Origin: Aerococcus sp. UBA6277
GTDB taxonomy: Bacteria > Bacillota > Bacilli > Lactobacillales > Aerococcaceae
Assembly: GCF_002440555.1 (NCBI RefSeq)
Contig: NZ_DJUR01000001.1
Span: forward strand, 1-22,087
Length of the DNA: 22,087 nt
Direction: 5' to 3'
Positions 8,516 through 16,838 of this stretch are shown here, piece after piece (position 1 is the stretch's first letter; the number at the start of each line of letters is the position of its first letter). Both the position numbers and the translations under genes were made by a program. The notes beneath the pieces were generated by a model. It had not been told where the DNA came from and did no database searches. It worked only from the letters and a program-made list of their open reading frames with translations.

Positions 8516-8890
8516 ATGATTTATAAACGTTGGAAAAGCACCCTTTTGCTTTTTGCCACGATACCGTTCATTATATCAATTTTTTTGCAAGAGGGTATCA
8601 CTTTATTTTACTTAAGCAATAGCTACTTTTACTTGTCAGCGCCCTTTTTAATCCTTGGTTTATTCGGATTAATCTTTAAAGACGGGACTTTTGACCTGTT
8701 TCAGTACAGTTGGCGTAAGTGGAAACCAGGTGTTTTCTCACAAAATAATTTAAAAAAAGATGATGACTCAGAAAGAAATGTACAAACTTTGTCCCAATCA
8801 ATTGGCAACTGGTACATCGGCTTTCTAAAAATCGGTGGCAGCTTATTAGCAATAAGTTTAATCTTCCTAATCGCCTATTACATTATATAG
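8516..8890 (+). CDS. DUF3899-like small membrane protein
   Basis: A 124-residue predicted integral membrane protein of unknown function and the only plus-strand protein gene in the window. It has three hydrophobic segments (about 8-24, 35-54 and 102-123). The middle one is followed by FKDGTFDLFQYSWRKWK, which matches my memory of DUF3899 proteins (a Gly-Phe/Thr-Phe-Asp turn, then an aromatic-basic stretch). A polar Lys/Asp-rich loop (about 70-95) separates the second and third helices. The ATG at 8516 has AAAGGA upstream at a rather long spacing. The open frame extends to 8456, but that would overlap the oppB start region and gives a poor N-terminus. It is divergent from oppB and ends in its own terminator. 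Its position inside the opp locus suggests, but does not show, a link to peptide uptake. Confidence 0.75.
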   Translation: MIYKRWKSTLLLFATIPFIISIFLQEGITLFYLSNSYFYLSAPFLILGLFGLIFKDGTFDLFQYSWRKWKPGVFSQNNLKKDDDSERNVQTLSQSIGNWYIGFLKIGGSLLAISLIFLIAYYII

Positions 8891-8910
8891 AATTACCAAG
8901 GGTGGACCAA
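8882..8910 (-). promoter_or_regulatory. Promoter candidate for oppBCDF, antisense to the DUF3899-like gene
   Basis: On the minus strand, TTGGTC (8905-8910) and a perfect TATAAT (8882-8887) are 17 bases apart. It overlaps the 3' end of the DUF3899-like gene and its terminator. A transcript from here would reach oppB after about 420 bases antisense to that gene. The -35 box matches only in TTG. Confidence 0.4.
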
Positions 8911-8928
8911 ATTATCCGCCCTTTTTTT
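8900..8928 (+). terminator. Terminator of the DUF3899-like gene
   Basis: The plus strand has GGGTGGA, an 8-base loop, TCCGCCC (7 bp, one G-U) and then seven T, starting 10 bases after the stop codon. Confidence 0.88.
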
Positions 8929-9008
8929 GATATGTTATTCTAGTTATCATTACCATGAAACATTACATCCGTAATCATGTCATTTTTCTTACCTAACTTC
9001 TAGTAAGT

Positions 9009-9045
9009 AAAAAAACTATCAACCCACCTTCAATTTGGTCTTGAT
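9009..9045 (-). terminator. Terminator ending the candidate small RNA/leader
   Basis: The minus strand reads ATCAA-G-ACC, an 8-base loop, GGT-GGG-TTGAT, then AG and seven T (9009-9015). The stem is 8 bp with a small internal loop. It would stop transcripts from the 9197-9225 promoter before they reach oppB, unless read through. Confidence 0.6.
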
Positions 9046-9190
9046 CCACGATTAAGGCCTTTTTATTACCCAATTAGTACTATCGGGTTTATAAGCCTAA
9101 CGCGCCTTAAAACGCAAATAAATCCATTTGGTGACATAAATAGAATGATTTATATTCTAGTCAATCTCTTAGAATTATTCACCAAAAGTA
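9009..9190 (-). ncRNA. Candidate structured small RNA or attenuated oppB leader
   Basis: The minus strand contains a promoter-to-terminator unit of about 180 nt without a credible ORF. The 5' domain is a compact three-way junction: outer stem 9179-9186 with 9127-9134 (8 bp, TTTGGTGA/TCACCAAA), then two directly adjacent hairpins, 9154-9175 (6 bp, 10-nt loop) and 9136-9153 (6 bp, 6-nt loop). The second domain is closed by TTAAGGC/GCCTTAA (9104-9110 with 9052-9058) around a 7-bp hairpin at 9068-9088. A second copy, TTAGGC (9095-9100), could compete for the same partner strand. It ends with a hairpin (9018-9045) and seven T (9009-9015). One pair in the 9068-9088 stem is G-U on the minus strand and A-C on the plus strand, which favours the minus strand. 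I recognise no known riboswitch or T-box. Confidence 0.45.
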
Positions 9191-9196
9191 GTACAA

Positions 9197-9225
9197 ATTC
9201 TAACACAATTATCATTTAACGTCAA
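9197..9225 (-). promoter_or_regulatory. Strong minus-strand promoter upstream of the candidate RNA
   Basis: TTGACG (9220-9225) and TAGAAT (9197-9202) are 17 bases apart, with TGT before the -10 box (extended -10). It lies directly after the oppA1 terminator, so it starts a new transcript towards oppB. Confidence 0.7.
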
Positions 9226-9245
9226 CATTCCTCACATATCATAAT

Positions 9246-9274
9246 AAAAATAACCCGCCAAGCCTTGGCGGGTT
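9246..9274 (-). terminator. Terminator of oppA1
   Basis: A perfect 10-bp GC-rich stem (AACCCGCCAA / TTGGCGGGTT) with a three-base loop is followed on the minus strand by ATTTTTATT. It is 30 bases after the oppA1 stop codon and isolates oppA1 from oppBCDF. Confidence 0.9.
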
Positions 9275-9304
9275 GTTTCAATAAGTTTCAAATGTCAGCT
9301 GAAA

Positions 9305-10978
9305 TTACTCTGCTGCTGTTTTTGAAGCCCATTTGAATGAAGTCGATGCACCAACTTGGTGGTGAACAACGCCTTCAACTGTTGGTTGCTCTAAGTAAGC
9401 ACCGTAACGTTGGTACAATGGTGCGATACCAGCTTCTTCTAAGATTAAAGACTCTGCTGCGACTAAATCGCTCCAACGTTTATCTAAGTCTTCAGTTTCA
9501 TCTGATGCAGCTTGGATTAACGCATCGTACTCTTCGTTTGAGTAACCAGAATTATTATTATTTCCATCAGTTACGAATAATTCTAAGTAGTTAATTGGGT
9601 CAGCATAATCAGCGCCCCAACCTCCGATTTGTAAATCGTAGTCTTGACTATTATCAGCTGCTACACGGTTCTTGAACGGAACTGATACAATTTGAACTTG
9701 TAAACCTGGTAAGTTTGTTTGCAATTGTCCTTGGATATATTCAGCTGAACGTTTCGCATTTTCTGAATCATCTACTAATAATTCAAGTGTAATTGAGTCA
9801 GTACCTAACTCCTCTAAACCAGCATTGAAAGCTTCTTGAGCAGCTTCTACATCATAGTCAACAAATCCTGTACCTTCAGTTGAATCTTCACGGAAGTCAA
9901 CATCTGTTGACGGATTGCTTGCTAATCCTTCTGGTACTAAGTAGTCAGCAGGTAGCGAGCCATTTTGTAACACTTGGTCTGCAAATGATTGTTTATCAAT
10001 CGCTTGTGAGATACCACGACGAATATTTGTATTCGCTAATGGTGTTTCTTCACCGTTACGTTCTTGGTTCATCTTGATATAGAATACTGTCGATTCAGGC
10101 GCATTATCCATGTTTGGATCACCTTCACGAGCCGCTACATATTCACCAGATACTGTAGTATAGTCAATCTCACCAGAATCAAATAGGTTTAATGCTGTTG
10201 AAGTTTCTTTAAGAACTTGGTATTTAACTGTATCTAACTGAACATTATCTGCATCCCAATAGCTATCATTTTTCACTAATGACCAGTTCAAGTTTGTACC
10301 ATCCCAACCAGATAAGACAAATGGTCCATTATATAAAACTGTATCTGAGTTAGTTGCGTAATTGTCACCTTGTTCTTCTACAAAAGCTTGGTTAAGTGGG
10401 TAGAATGGTGCCATTGTTAGTAAACCTTCCAAATATGGCACGGGTTTCGCATATGTTACTTCTAATGTTTTTTCATCTACAGCAACAGCACCTAACTCTG
10501 AAGGTTCCATTTCGCCAGCGATGATTTCAGTTGCATTTTGGATGAAACCGTCCGCTAAGTATGAGTATGGCGCTGCTGTATCAGGATCAACTAAACGTTG
10601 CCATGCATATACAAAGTCATTAGCTGTTACAGGGTCCCCATTTGACCATGTAGCATCTTCTTTAATTTTGTATGTGTATACAGAACCGTCTTCAGAAATT
10701 TCCGGTTCGCCGTCTAATACACCAGCTTCATATTCACCTTCAGCGTTTTGACGGTATAAACCTTCATTAACGTTGTTCATCATATCAAATGAAACTGTAT
10801 CTGTAACCATTGTCGTATCCATTGTTGGTAATTCAGACATTGTCGTCCAGTTCAATACTTGTTCGCTATCGCCAGAACCATTTGAACCTGAATTGTCACT
10901 ACTATTACCACAGGCTGCTAAAACTAAACCTGATAAACCAATCACTGCAAGTGATTTAAATAAACTTTTTCTTTCCAT
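9305..10978 (-). CDS. oppA: Oligopeptide-binding lipoprotein OppA (copy 1)
   Basis: Extracellular peptide-binding protein of the SBP_bac_5 family, anchored to the outer face of the membrane by lipid and feeding OppBC. The signal peptide (MERKSLFK, hydrophobic core, VLAAC) puts the lipidated cysteine at residue 23, followed by a Ser/Gly/Asn linker. Family blocks are visible: KIKEDATWSNGDPVTANDFVYA (about 108-129, core of the family signature), TAAPYSYLADG, GPFVLSGWDG and TAEYIQGQ-like SAEYIQGQ. The ATG at 10978 is chosen because GGAGG lies 8 bases upstream. An ATG five codons earlier falls on that ribosome binding site. The gene has its own TTGACA promoter and its own terminator. The 557 residues are normal for OppA. 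It is clearly a paralogue of the gene upstream. Confidence 0.95.
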   Translation of the reverse strand: MERKSLFKSLAVIGLSGLVLAACGNSSDNSGSNGSGDSEQVLNWTTMSELPTMDTTMVTDTVSFDMMNNVNEGLYRQNAEGEYEAGVLDGEPEISEDGSVYTYKIKEDATWSNGDPVTANDFVYAWQRLVDPDTAAPYSYLADGFIQNATEIIAGEMEPSELGAVAVDEKTLEVTYAKPVPYLEGLLTMAPFYPLNQAFVEEQGDNYATNSDTVLYNGPFVLSGWDGTNLNWSLVKNDSYWDADNVQLDTVKYQVLKETSTALNLFDSGEIDYTTVSGEYVAAREGDPNMDNAPESTVFYIKMNQERNGEETPLANTNIRRGISQAIDKQSFADQVLQNGSLPADYLVPEGLASNPSTDVDFREDSTEGTGFVDYDVEAAQEAFNAGLEELGTDSITLELLVDDSENAKRSAEYIQGQLQTNLPGLQVQIVSVPFKNRVAADNSQDYDLQIGGWGADYADPINYLELFVTDGNNNNSGYSNEEYDALIQAASDETEDLDKRWSDLVAAESLILEEAGIAPLYQRYGAYLEQPTVEGVVHHQVGASTSFKWASKTAAE

Positions 10979-10995
10979 AAGAACATCCTCCATAT

Positions 10996-11012
10996 TTAAG
11001 CAAATTGCTTAA
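10996..11012. repeat. 17-base palindrome in the oppA1 leader
   Basis: TTAAGCAA-A-TTGCTTAA has perfect 8-base arms around one central base. It lies between the promoter and the ribosome binding site of oppA1. It could be an operator or an RNA hairpin. I do not recognise the regulator, and it does not match CodY or CcpA sites. Confidence 0.55.
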
Positions 11013-11038
11013 TTAGATATTTATTACAACATGGAGAC

Positions 11039-11067
11039 AATTTACTAGATTTTGAATACGTTGTCAA
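11039..11067 (-). promoter_or_regulatory. oppA1 promoter
   Basis: A perfect TTGACA (11062-11067) and TAAATT (11039-11044) are separated by 17 bases on the minus strand, giving a 5' leader of about 54 bases. Confidence 0.75.
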
Positions 11068-11117
11068 TCTTTTCTTCTCATTATTTTCATGAAATATTCA
11101 TAATCCCCTCATAAACA

Positions 11118-11152
11118 AAGACAACCGTTGAAATTTTATCTACGGTTGTCTT
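11118..11152 (-). terminator. Hairpin terminator of oppA2
   Basis: A perfect 11-bp stem (AAGACAACCGT / ACGGTTGTCTT) with a 13-base loop is followed on the minus strand by TGTTTATG. The T run is weak, so some read-through into oppA1 is possible. Confidence 0.7.
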
Positions 11153-11175
11153 GTCATTTGTTCAATAATTGTATT

Positions 11176-12816
11176 TTATTCTGCACTAATTAAAGTGGCG
11201 GTACGTAAGTCAAATTCGTTGCCTACAGATCTGAAAGTGATACCTTCTAAGTTAGGATTTCTTAATTGTGTTTCTACTTCTTGATATAACGGGATCCATG
11301 CCGCATCTTCTGTTAATACTTCTTGGGCAGCAACAAAGTTTTCCCAACGTGCTACTGGATCATTGGCATTTTCACCTCTAGCAGCAGAAATTTCTACATC
11401 ATAAGATTCGTTTGAGTAGTCCCCACGGTTGTATGGGCCATCGGTTTCAAATAATTCAAAGAAGTTGATACCATCTGCAAAGTCAGCTGCCCAACCTGTA
11501 ATAACTAAATCATAATCACGTGCATCTTCTTGGCTTAGACGGTTTTTCTTAGGTACATTTTGCAATGTTAAAGTGACACCTGGTAAGTTATTTGCTATTT
11601 GTCCTTGGATATATTCAGCGGTTGTTTTACTTTTCTCGTCATCATCGCCTAATAAGTTCAGTGTTAATGTTTCAACACCTAATTCATCTTGTGCTAATGC
11701 CCAAAGTCTACCTGCTTCTTCTGGATCGTATTTATCTTCAATTGCAACTTCCGAAACAAAGTCTTCTTCTGTTTCTGGGTTAAAGATAAAGTTTTCCGGT
11801 ACAAATGTAGATACCGGGTTTGAACCATCACCGATAACATTAGTTGCTAACTCTTCGTTGTTAATGGCATAGTCGATCGCTTCACGAAGATTTTTATTTT
11901 GAAATACTTCGTTATTATAGTTGAAGGCTACCCAGTAGTTTCTCGCTTTTGCTTGTTGTACGGCGTCTTCATGATTTAGATATTGCTTTGCTAATTCACC
12001 TGTTAATAATGAGTTGTCAACATCTCCAGCTTCAAATAAGTTAACGTTAGTTGAGACTTCTTTGATGACTTGAACATCTACTTCATCAATGGCAATATCG
12101 TCAGCATTGTAGTAGTCGTCATTCTTCACTAATGACCAAGTTAGACCTGTTCCGTCCCATTCAGTCATGGTAAATGGACCAGAGAAAACAAGATTATCTG
12201 AATCAGTACCGTAAGCGTCTCCTGCTTCTTCAACAAAAGCTTGGTTTTGTGGGTATAACGGCGTGAAAGCTAATAAGTTTTCAATATATGGAATTGGTGT
12301 TTCTAAACGAATTTCTATAGTGTAATCATCTAATGCTTCTACACCTAATTCTTCAACTGCTTGATCACCGCTTAAAACACCTTCAGCATTTTCAAATCCT
12401 GCTAGTAAGTATGAGTATGGTGCTGCCGTGTCCGGTTTAGCTAAACGTTGAATTGCGTATACGAAATCGTGCGCTGTAATTTGATCGCCATTTGACCAAG
12501 TTGCATCTTCACGCATTTTAATCGTATAAGTTAATCCATCTTCAGAAACCTCAGGCAATGATTCAGCCAAGGCTGGTTGAATTTCATTTACATCATTTTC
12601 CCAATATAAACCCTCTTGAACATGTCCAATGTAGTTGGCACTATTCATATCTGTTACTAATACGGAGTCCATTGTAGCAATTTCAGTTGGTGCTACATAA
12701 TTAACTACTGCGCTTGCTTCCCCATTTGTAGCCCCAGTATTCCCTCCATTACTACCACAAGCAGCTAATAAAGCCGCAGTTGCTAGCGTAACCAAAAAAC
12801 TTCTCTTTATTGTCAT
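11176..12816 (-). CDS. oppA: Oligopeptide-binding lipoprotein OppA (copy 2)
   Basis: Second SBP_bac_5 peptide-binding lipoprotein, 546 residues. The signal peptide (MTIKRSF, hydrophobic core, LLAAC) places the lipidated cysteine at residue 20, then a Gly/Asn-rich linker. It shares collinear blocks with the downstream copy: MREDATWSNGDQITAHDFVYA, DTAAPYSYLLAGFE, GPFTMTEWDGTGLTWSLVKN and TAEYIQGQ. Specificity probably differs, since the intervening regions diverge. The ATG at 12816 is chosen over the longer frame (to 12858) because GGGAG lies 7 bases upstream and the signal peptide then starts correctly. The longer start would fall in the promoter's -10 region. It has its own promoter and terminator and follows eno after a strong terminator, so it is a separate transcription unit from glycolysis. 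Confidence 0.94.
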   Translation of the reverse strand: MTIKRSFLVTLATAALLAACGSNGGNTGATNGEASAVVNYVAPTEIATMDSVLVTDMNSANYIGHVQEGLYWENDVNEIQPALAESLPEVSEDGLTYTIKMREDATWSNGDQITAHDFVYAIQRLAKPDTAAPYSYLLAGFENAEGVLSGDQAVEELGVEALDDYTIEIRLETPIPYIENLLAFTPLYPQNQAFVEEAGDAYGTDSDNLVFSGPFTMTEWDGTGLTWSLVKNDDYYNADDIAIDEVDVQVIKEVSTNVNLFEAGDVDNSLLTGELAKQYLNHEDAVQQAKARNYWVAFNYNNEVFQNKNLREAIDYAINNEELATNVIGDGSNPVSTFVPENFIFNPETEEDFVSEVAIEDKYDPEEAGRLWALAQDELGVETLTLNLLGDDDEKSKTTAEYIQGQIANNLPGVTLTLQNVPKKNRLSQEDARDYDLVITGWAADFADGINFFELFETDGPYNRGDYSNESYDVEISAARGENANDPVARWENFVAAQEVLTEDAAWIPLYQEVETQLRNPNLEGITFRSVGNEFDLRTATLISAE

Positions 12817-12856
12817 AGAAATCTCCCATTTCTCATAAATTTTTAATATTAATATC

Positions 12857-12884
12857 ATTGTATCTCATTATTTTATTATGTCAA
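12857..12884 (-). promoter_or_regulatory. oppA2 promoter
   Basis: A perfect TTGACA (12879-12884) and TACAAT (12857-12862) are separated by 16 bases on the minus strand, about 40 bases upstream of the start codon. The 110 bases between this promoter and the eno terminator show no clear operator. Confidence 0.75.
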
Positions 12885-12994
12885 TGGTGTCAGTATAATA
12901 TCTTTATCCGAAAAAAAACTATTTTGCCAGAATATGCAAGATTTAATCCAACTTTGTATGTGCAACTTTAACTTAAAGAAGAACTTGATTATCG

Positions 12995-13027
12995 AAAAAA
13001 AAGCACAGATACCGAGATATCTGCGCT
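12995..13027 (-). terminator. Terminator of eno (end of glycolytic cluster)
   Basis: The minus strand has a 10-bp stem (AGCGCAGATA / TATCTGTGCT, one G-U) with a 6-base loop, followed by eight T. It closes the glycolytic genes about 80 bases after the eno stop codon. Confidence 0.92.
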
Positions 13028-13106
13028 AGGATGTTAACTGTCTGAATATTCGAAAGTGTCATTGCAACTTAAATTGGTGCAGTAAATTGCCCTAATTTAA
13101 GAGAAA

Positions 13107-14420
<1,314 letters not shown>

Positions 14421-14457
14421 TTAAATTCAAAATAATTTTTAAATTTGTTACATTCAT

Positions 14458-14466
14458 ATTATACCA
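14458..14466 (-). promoter_or_regulatory. eno promoter candidate (extended -10)
   Basis: A perfect TATAAT (14458-14463) is preceded by TGG on the minus strand. The -35 position (14481-14486, TACCTA) is poor and lies inside a palindrome, which fits an extended -10 or regulated promoter. Confidence 0.5.
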
Positions 14467-14486
14467 TACCCACCAATTGGTAGGTA
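14467..14486. repeat. 20-base inverted repeat in the eno promoter
   Basis: TACCCACC-AATT-GGTAGGTA is palindromic at 18 of its 20 positions (one arm pair mismatched, G-U in RNA). It directly abuts the extended -10 of eno and covers the -35 position, where a bound repressor would block polymerase. It has no T run and so is not a terminator. Confidence 0.55.
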
Positions 14487-14500
14487 CGGATATTCCTAGT

Positions 14501-16033
14501 TTAGTGCTTAATTAAACTTTCACCAGTCATTTCAGCTGGTTGGTCAATGTTTAATAGGTCTAACATTGTTGGTGCAACATCAGCTAAACGTCCATTAGTG
14601 CGTAATTCAATACCTTTTTCAGTGACAATTAATGGCACTGGTACTGTCGTATGCGCTGTATTTGGTGAACCATCTTCATTTAATTCTGTATCCGCGTTTC
14701 CATGATCAGCAAAGATGATGGCTTTACCGTCTTTAGCTAATAAGGCATCCACAACACGACCTAAACATTCGTCAACAGCTTCAATCGCTTTGATTGTAGG
14801 CTCTAACATACCAGAGTGACCTACCATATCTGGGTTAGCGAAGTTTAAGATAATCGCATCTTGACGATCATTTTCAATTTCATCAACTAATGCGTCTGTT
14901 ACTTCGTAAGCAGACATTTCAGGTTTCAAGTCGTAAGTCGCTACTTTAGGTGAGTTAATCAAAATACGTTTTTCGCCTTCAAACTCGTCATTTGCCCCAC
15001 CATTCATGAAGAATGTAACGTGAGGGTATTTTTCAGTTTCAGCGATACGTAATTGGTTTAAGCCGTTATCTGATAAGACTTGGCCAATAACATTTTTCAA
15101 TGCGACTGGTTTAAAAGCGATATCAGCTGGGATTGTATCTTTGTATTTAGTCATTGATACAAATTTAACGTTTGTTGGTACATTCCCACGATCGAAGTTA
15201 TCCCATTCAGTTGCAGTTACAGCGTCTGAAAGTTGGATAGCACGGTCAGGACGGAAGTTAGCAAAAATGATAGCATCATTATCGGCTACTTGGCCTACTG
15301 GTTTGCCGTCAGCATCAACAATTACTGTTGGCTCAACGAACTCATCAGTAACGTCTTTAGCGTAGTTCGCATTTACAACATCAATTGCGTTGTCGCCAGT
15401 TTCGCCTTTGCCGTTAAAGATAACATCATAAGCCTTTTGTACACGTTCCCAACGGTTATCACGGTCCATTGCATAGTAACGACCAGAAATTGAAGCGATT
15501 TGACCTAAGTTTTCTTCGGCCATTACTTTTTCAAGTGATTCAATATAACCTGGCGCTGCATGTGGATCAACGTCACGTCCATCTAAGAAAGCGTGTAGGT
15601 ATAATTTTTCAACACCTTTAGCTTTAGCATCTTTAATCAATGCTTCGATATGACGTAAGTGGCTGTGTACTCCACCATCAGATAATAATCCGAAGATGTG
15701 TAAAGCTGAATTGTTGTCAGTTACATGAGTGTAAGCACCGTTTAATGCTTCGTTCTCAGCAAATTCACCATCTTCAATAGCTTTATCGATTCGAGTTAGG
15801 CTTTGGTATACAATACGGCCAGCACCAATATTTGTATGACCAACTTCAGAGTTACCCATTTGTCCATCAGGTAGCCCAACGTCTAACCCAGAAGCTTTCA
15901 TTGTAGCATGTGGAAATTCATTCCAGTAACGGTCAAAGTTTGGTTTGTTTGCTTGTGCTACAGCATTACCATATGATTCTTCTCTCCAACCGAATCCATC
16001 TAAGATAATAATAGCTACGGGTGATTTAGACAT
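14501..16033 (-). CDS. gpmI: 2,3-bisphosphoglycerate-independent phosphoglycerate mutase
   Basis: Interconverts 3- and 2-phosphoglycerate through a phosphoserine intermediate, using two Mn ions. The 510 residues match the family. The metal-binding Asp12 is in ILDGFGW, the phosphorylated Ser62 is in [15 protein letters not shown], the DGRD motif follows near residue 152, and the C-terminal metal site ADHGNAD and TAHTTVPVP blocks are intact. The ATG at 16033 has GGAGG ten bases upstream, inside the end of tpiA, and only three bases separate the two genes, so translation is likely coupled. It belongs to the alkaline phosphatase superfamily and is unrelated to the cofactor-dependent GpmA. Confidence 0.98.
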   Translation of the reverse strand: MSKSPVAIIILDGFGWREESYGNAVAQANKPNFDRYWNEFPHATMKASGLDVGLPDGQMGNSEVGHTNIGAGRIVYQSLTRIDKAIEDGEFAENEALNGAYTHVTDNNSALHIFGLLSDGGVHSHLRHIEALIKDAKAKGVEKLYLHAFLDGRDVDPHAAPGYIESLEKVMAEENLGQIASISGRYYAMDRDNRWERVQKAYDVIFNGKGETGDNAIDVVNANYAKDVTDEFVEPTVIVDADGKPVGQVADNDAIIFANFRPDRAIQLSDAVTATEWDNFDRGNVPTNVKFVSMTKYKDTIPADIAFKPVALKNVIGQVLSDNGLNQLRIAETEKYPHVTFFMNGGANDEFEGEKRILINSPKVATYDLKPEMSAYEVTDALVDEIENDRQDAIILNFANPDMVGHSGMLEPTIKAIEAVDECLGRVVDALLAKDGKAIIFADHGNADTELNEDGSPNTAHTTVPVPLIVTEKGIELRTNGRLADVAPTMLDLLNIDQPAEMTGESLIKH

Positions 16034-16036
16034 GTG

Positions 16037-16789
16037 TTATTTACCTCCATTTAATAATGCGATGTAAGAAGTAACATCAAGACTAGCTCCTCCTACGAGC
16101 GCACCGTCAACGTCCTCTTTTTCAAGCAATTCAGCAATGTTAGCTGGTTTTACAGAACCACCGTATAAAATACGTGTTTGGTCCGCAGCTTCTTTACCAG
16201 CAATTTCAAATAATAAATCGCGGATGTGTGCTGACATGTCTTGTGCATCATCAGCAGAAGCTGTTTTACCAGTACCGATTGCCCAGATTGGTTCATAAGC
16301 GATTACAGCTTGTGCAACTTGATCAGCAGTTAAACCTTCAAGAGCAGCACGGATTTGTCCACTAACCCACTCTTTTTCTTGGCCAGCTTCACGAGTTTCT
16401 AAAGTTTCACCACAGCAAATGATTGGTGTCATGTTGTGGCTGAAAATGCTTGCCGCTTTTTTACGTACATCTTCATCAGTTTCGCCGAATAATTCACGAC
16501 GTTCTGAGTGACCGATGATAACGTAAGGTACGCCTAAAGCTTCTAAAGCAAGCGGAGAAATTTCACCTGTGAAAGCACCCTCATCTTCAAAGTGGACATT
16601 TTGTGCACCAATTTGGATGTCAGTATCTGCTACTTCTTCGATTAATTTTTCAATGTAGATTGCTGGTGGTGCGATTAAAGATTCAGCATCCGTTTGTGGG
16701 AAACCTTCTTTAAGTGCAGCAACGAATTCATGAGCTTCAGCAGCTGTTTTGTTCATTTTCCAGTTACCAGCGATTAATGTCTTGCGCAT
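16037..16789 (-). CDS. tpiA: Triosephosphate isomerase
   Basis: Interconverts dihydroxyacetone phosphate and glyceraldehyde-3-phosphate. The TIM-barrel protein has 250 residues with the catalytic set intact: Lys11 in AGNWKMN, His94 in GHSERR, Glu166 in AYEPIWAIGTG (start of the mobile loop), and the phosphate-binding GGSVKPAN (210-217) and GGASLD (233-238). The ATG at 16789 has AAAGGAG about ten bases upstream. It follows pgk after 49 bases with no terminator in between and is nearly fused to gpmI. Confidence 0.98.
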   Translation of the reverse strand: MRKTLIAGNWKMNKTAAEAHEFVAALKEGFPQTDAESLIAPPAIYIEKLIEEVADTDIQIGAQNVHFEDEGAFTGEISPLALEALGVPYVIIGHSERRELFGETDEDVRKKAASIFSHNMTPIICCGETLETREAGQEKEWVSGQIRAALEGLTADQVAQAVIAYEPIWAIGTGKTASADDAQDMSAHIRDLLFEIAGKEAADQTRILYGGSVKPANIAELLEKEDVDGALVGGASLDVTSYIALLNGGK

Positions 16790-16838
16790 ATATAAAAAAC
16801 TCCTTTACGAAAAGTTTTATTCGATTTAATTACGAAAA

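Larger units (their letters stand above)
8929..9304. other. Gene-free stretch between the DUF3899-like gene and oppA1
   Basis: No convincing protein gene is present on either strand. From right to left it holds the oppA1 terminator (9246-9274), a strong minus-strand promoter (9197-9225), a structured region ending in a minus-strand terminator (9009-9190), and about 80 AT-rich bases (8929-9008) in which I see nothing. Confidence 0.7.

Noticed and set aside
9066..9137. 23-codon minus-strand ORF inside the candidate RNA (MSPNGFICVL...)
   Set aside because: It has no ribosome binding site and starts within the paired region of the three-way junction. A leader peptide cannot be excluded but is not supported.
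9009..9190. T-box leader or purine riboswitch
   Set aside because: GGTGGGTTGAT only loosely resembles a T-box core and lacks TGGNACC. The three-way junction has joining segments of 3, 0 and 1 bases, too short for the purine aptamer.
11081..11100. CodY-like box upstream of oppA1
   Set aside because: TTTTCATGAAATATT has a two-base centre and does not fit AATTTTCWGAAAATT well enough.
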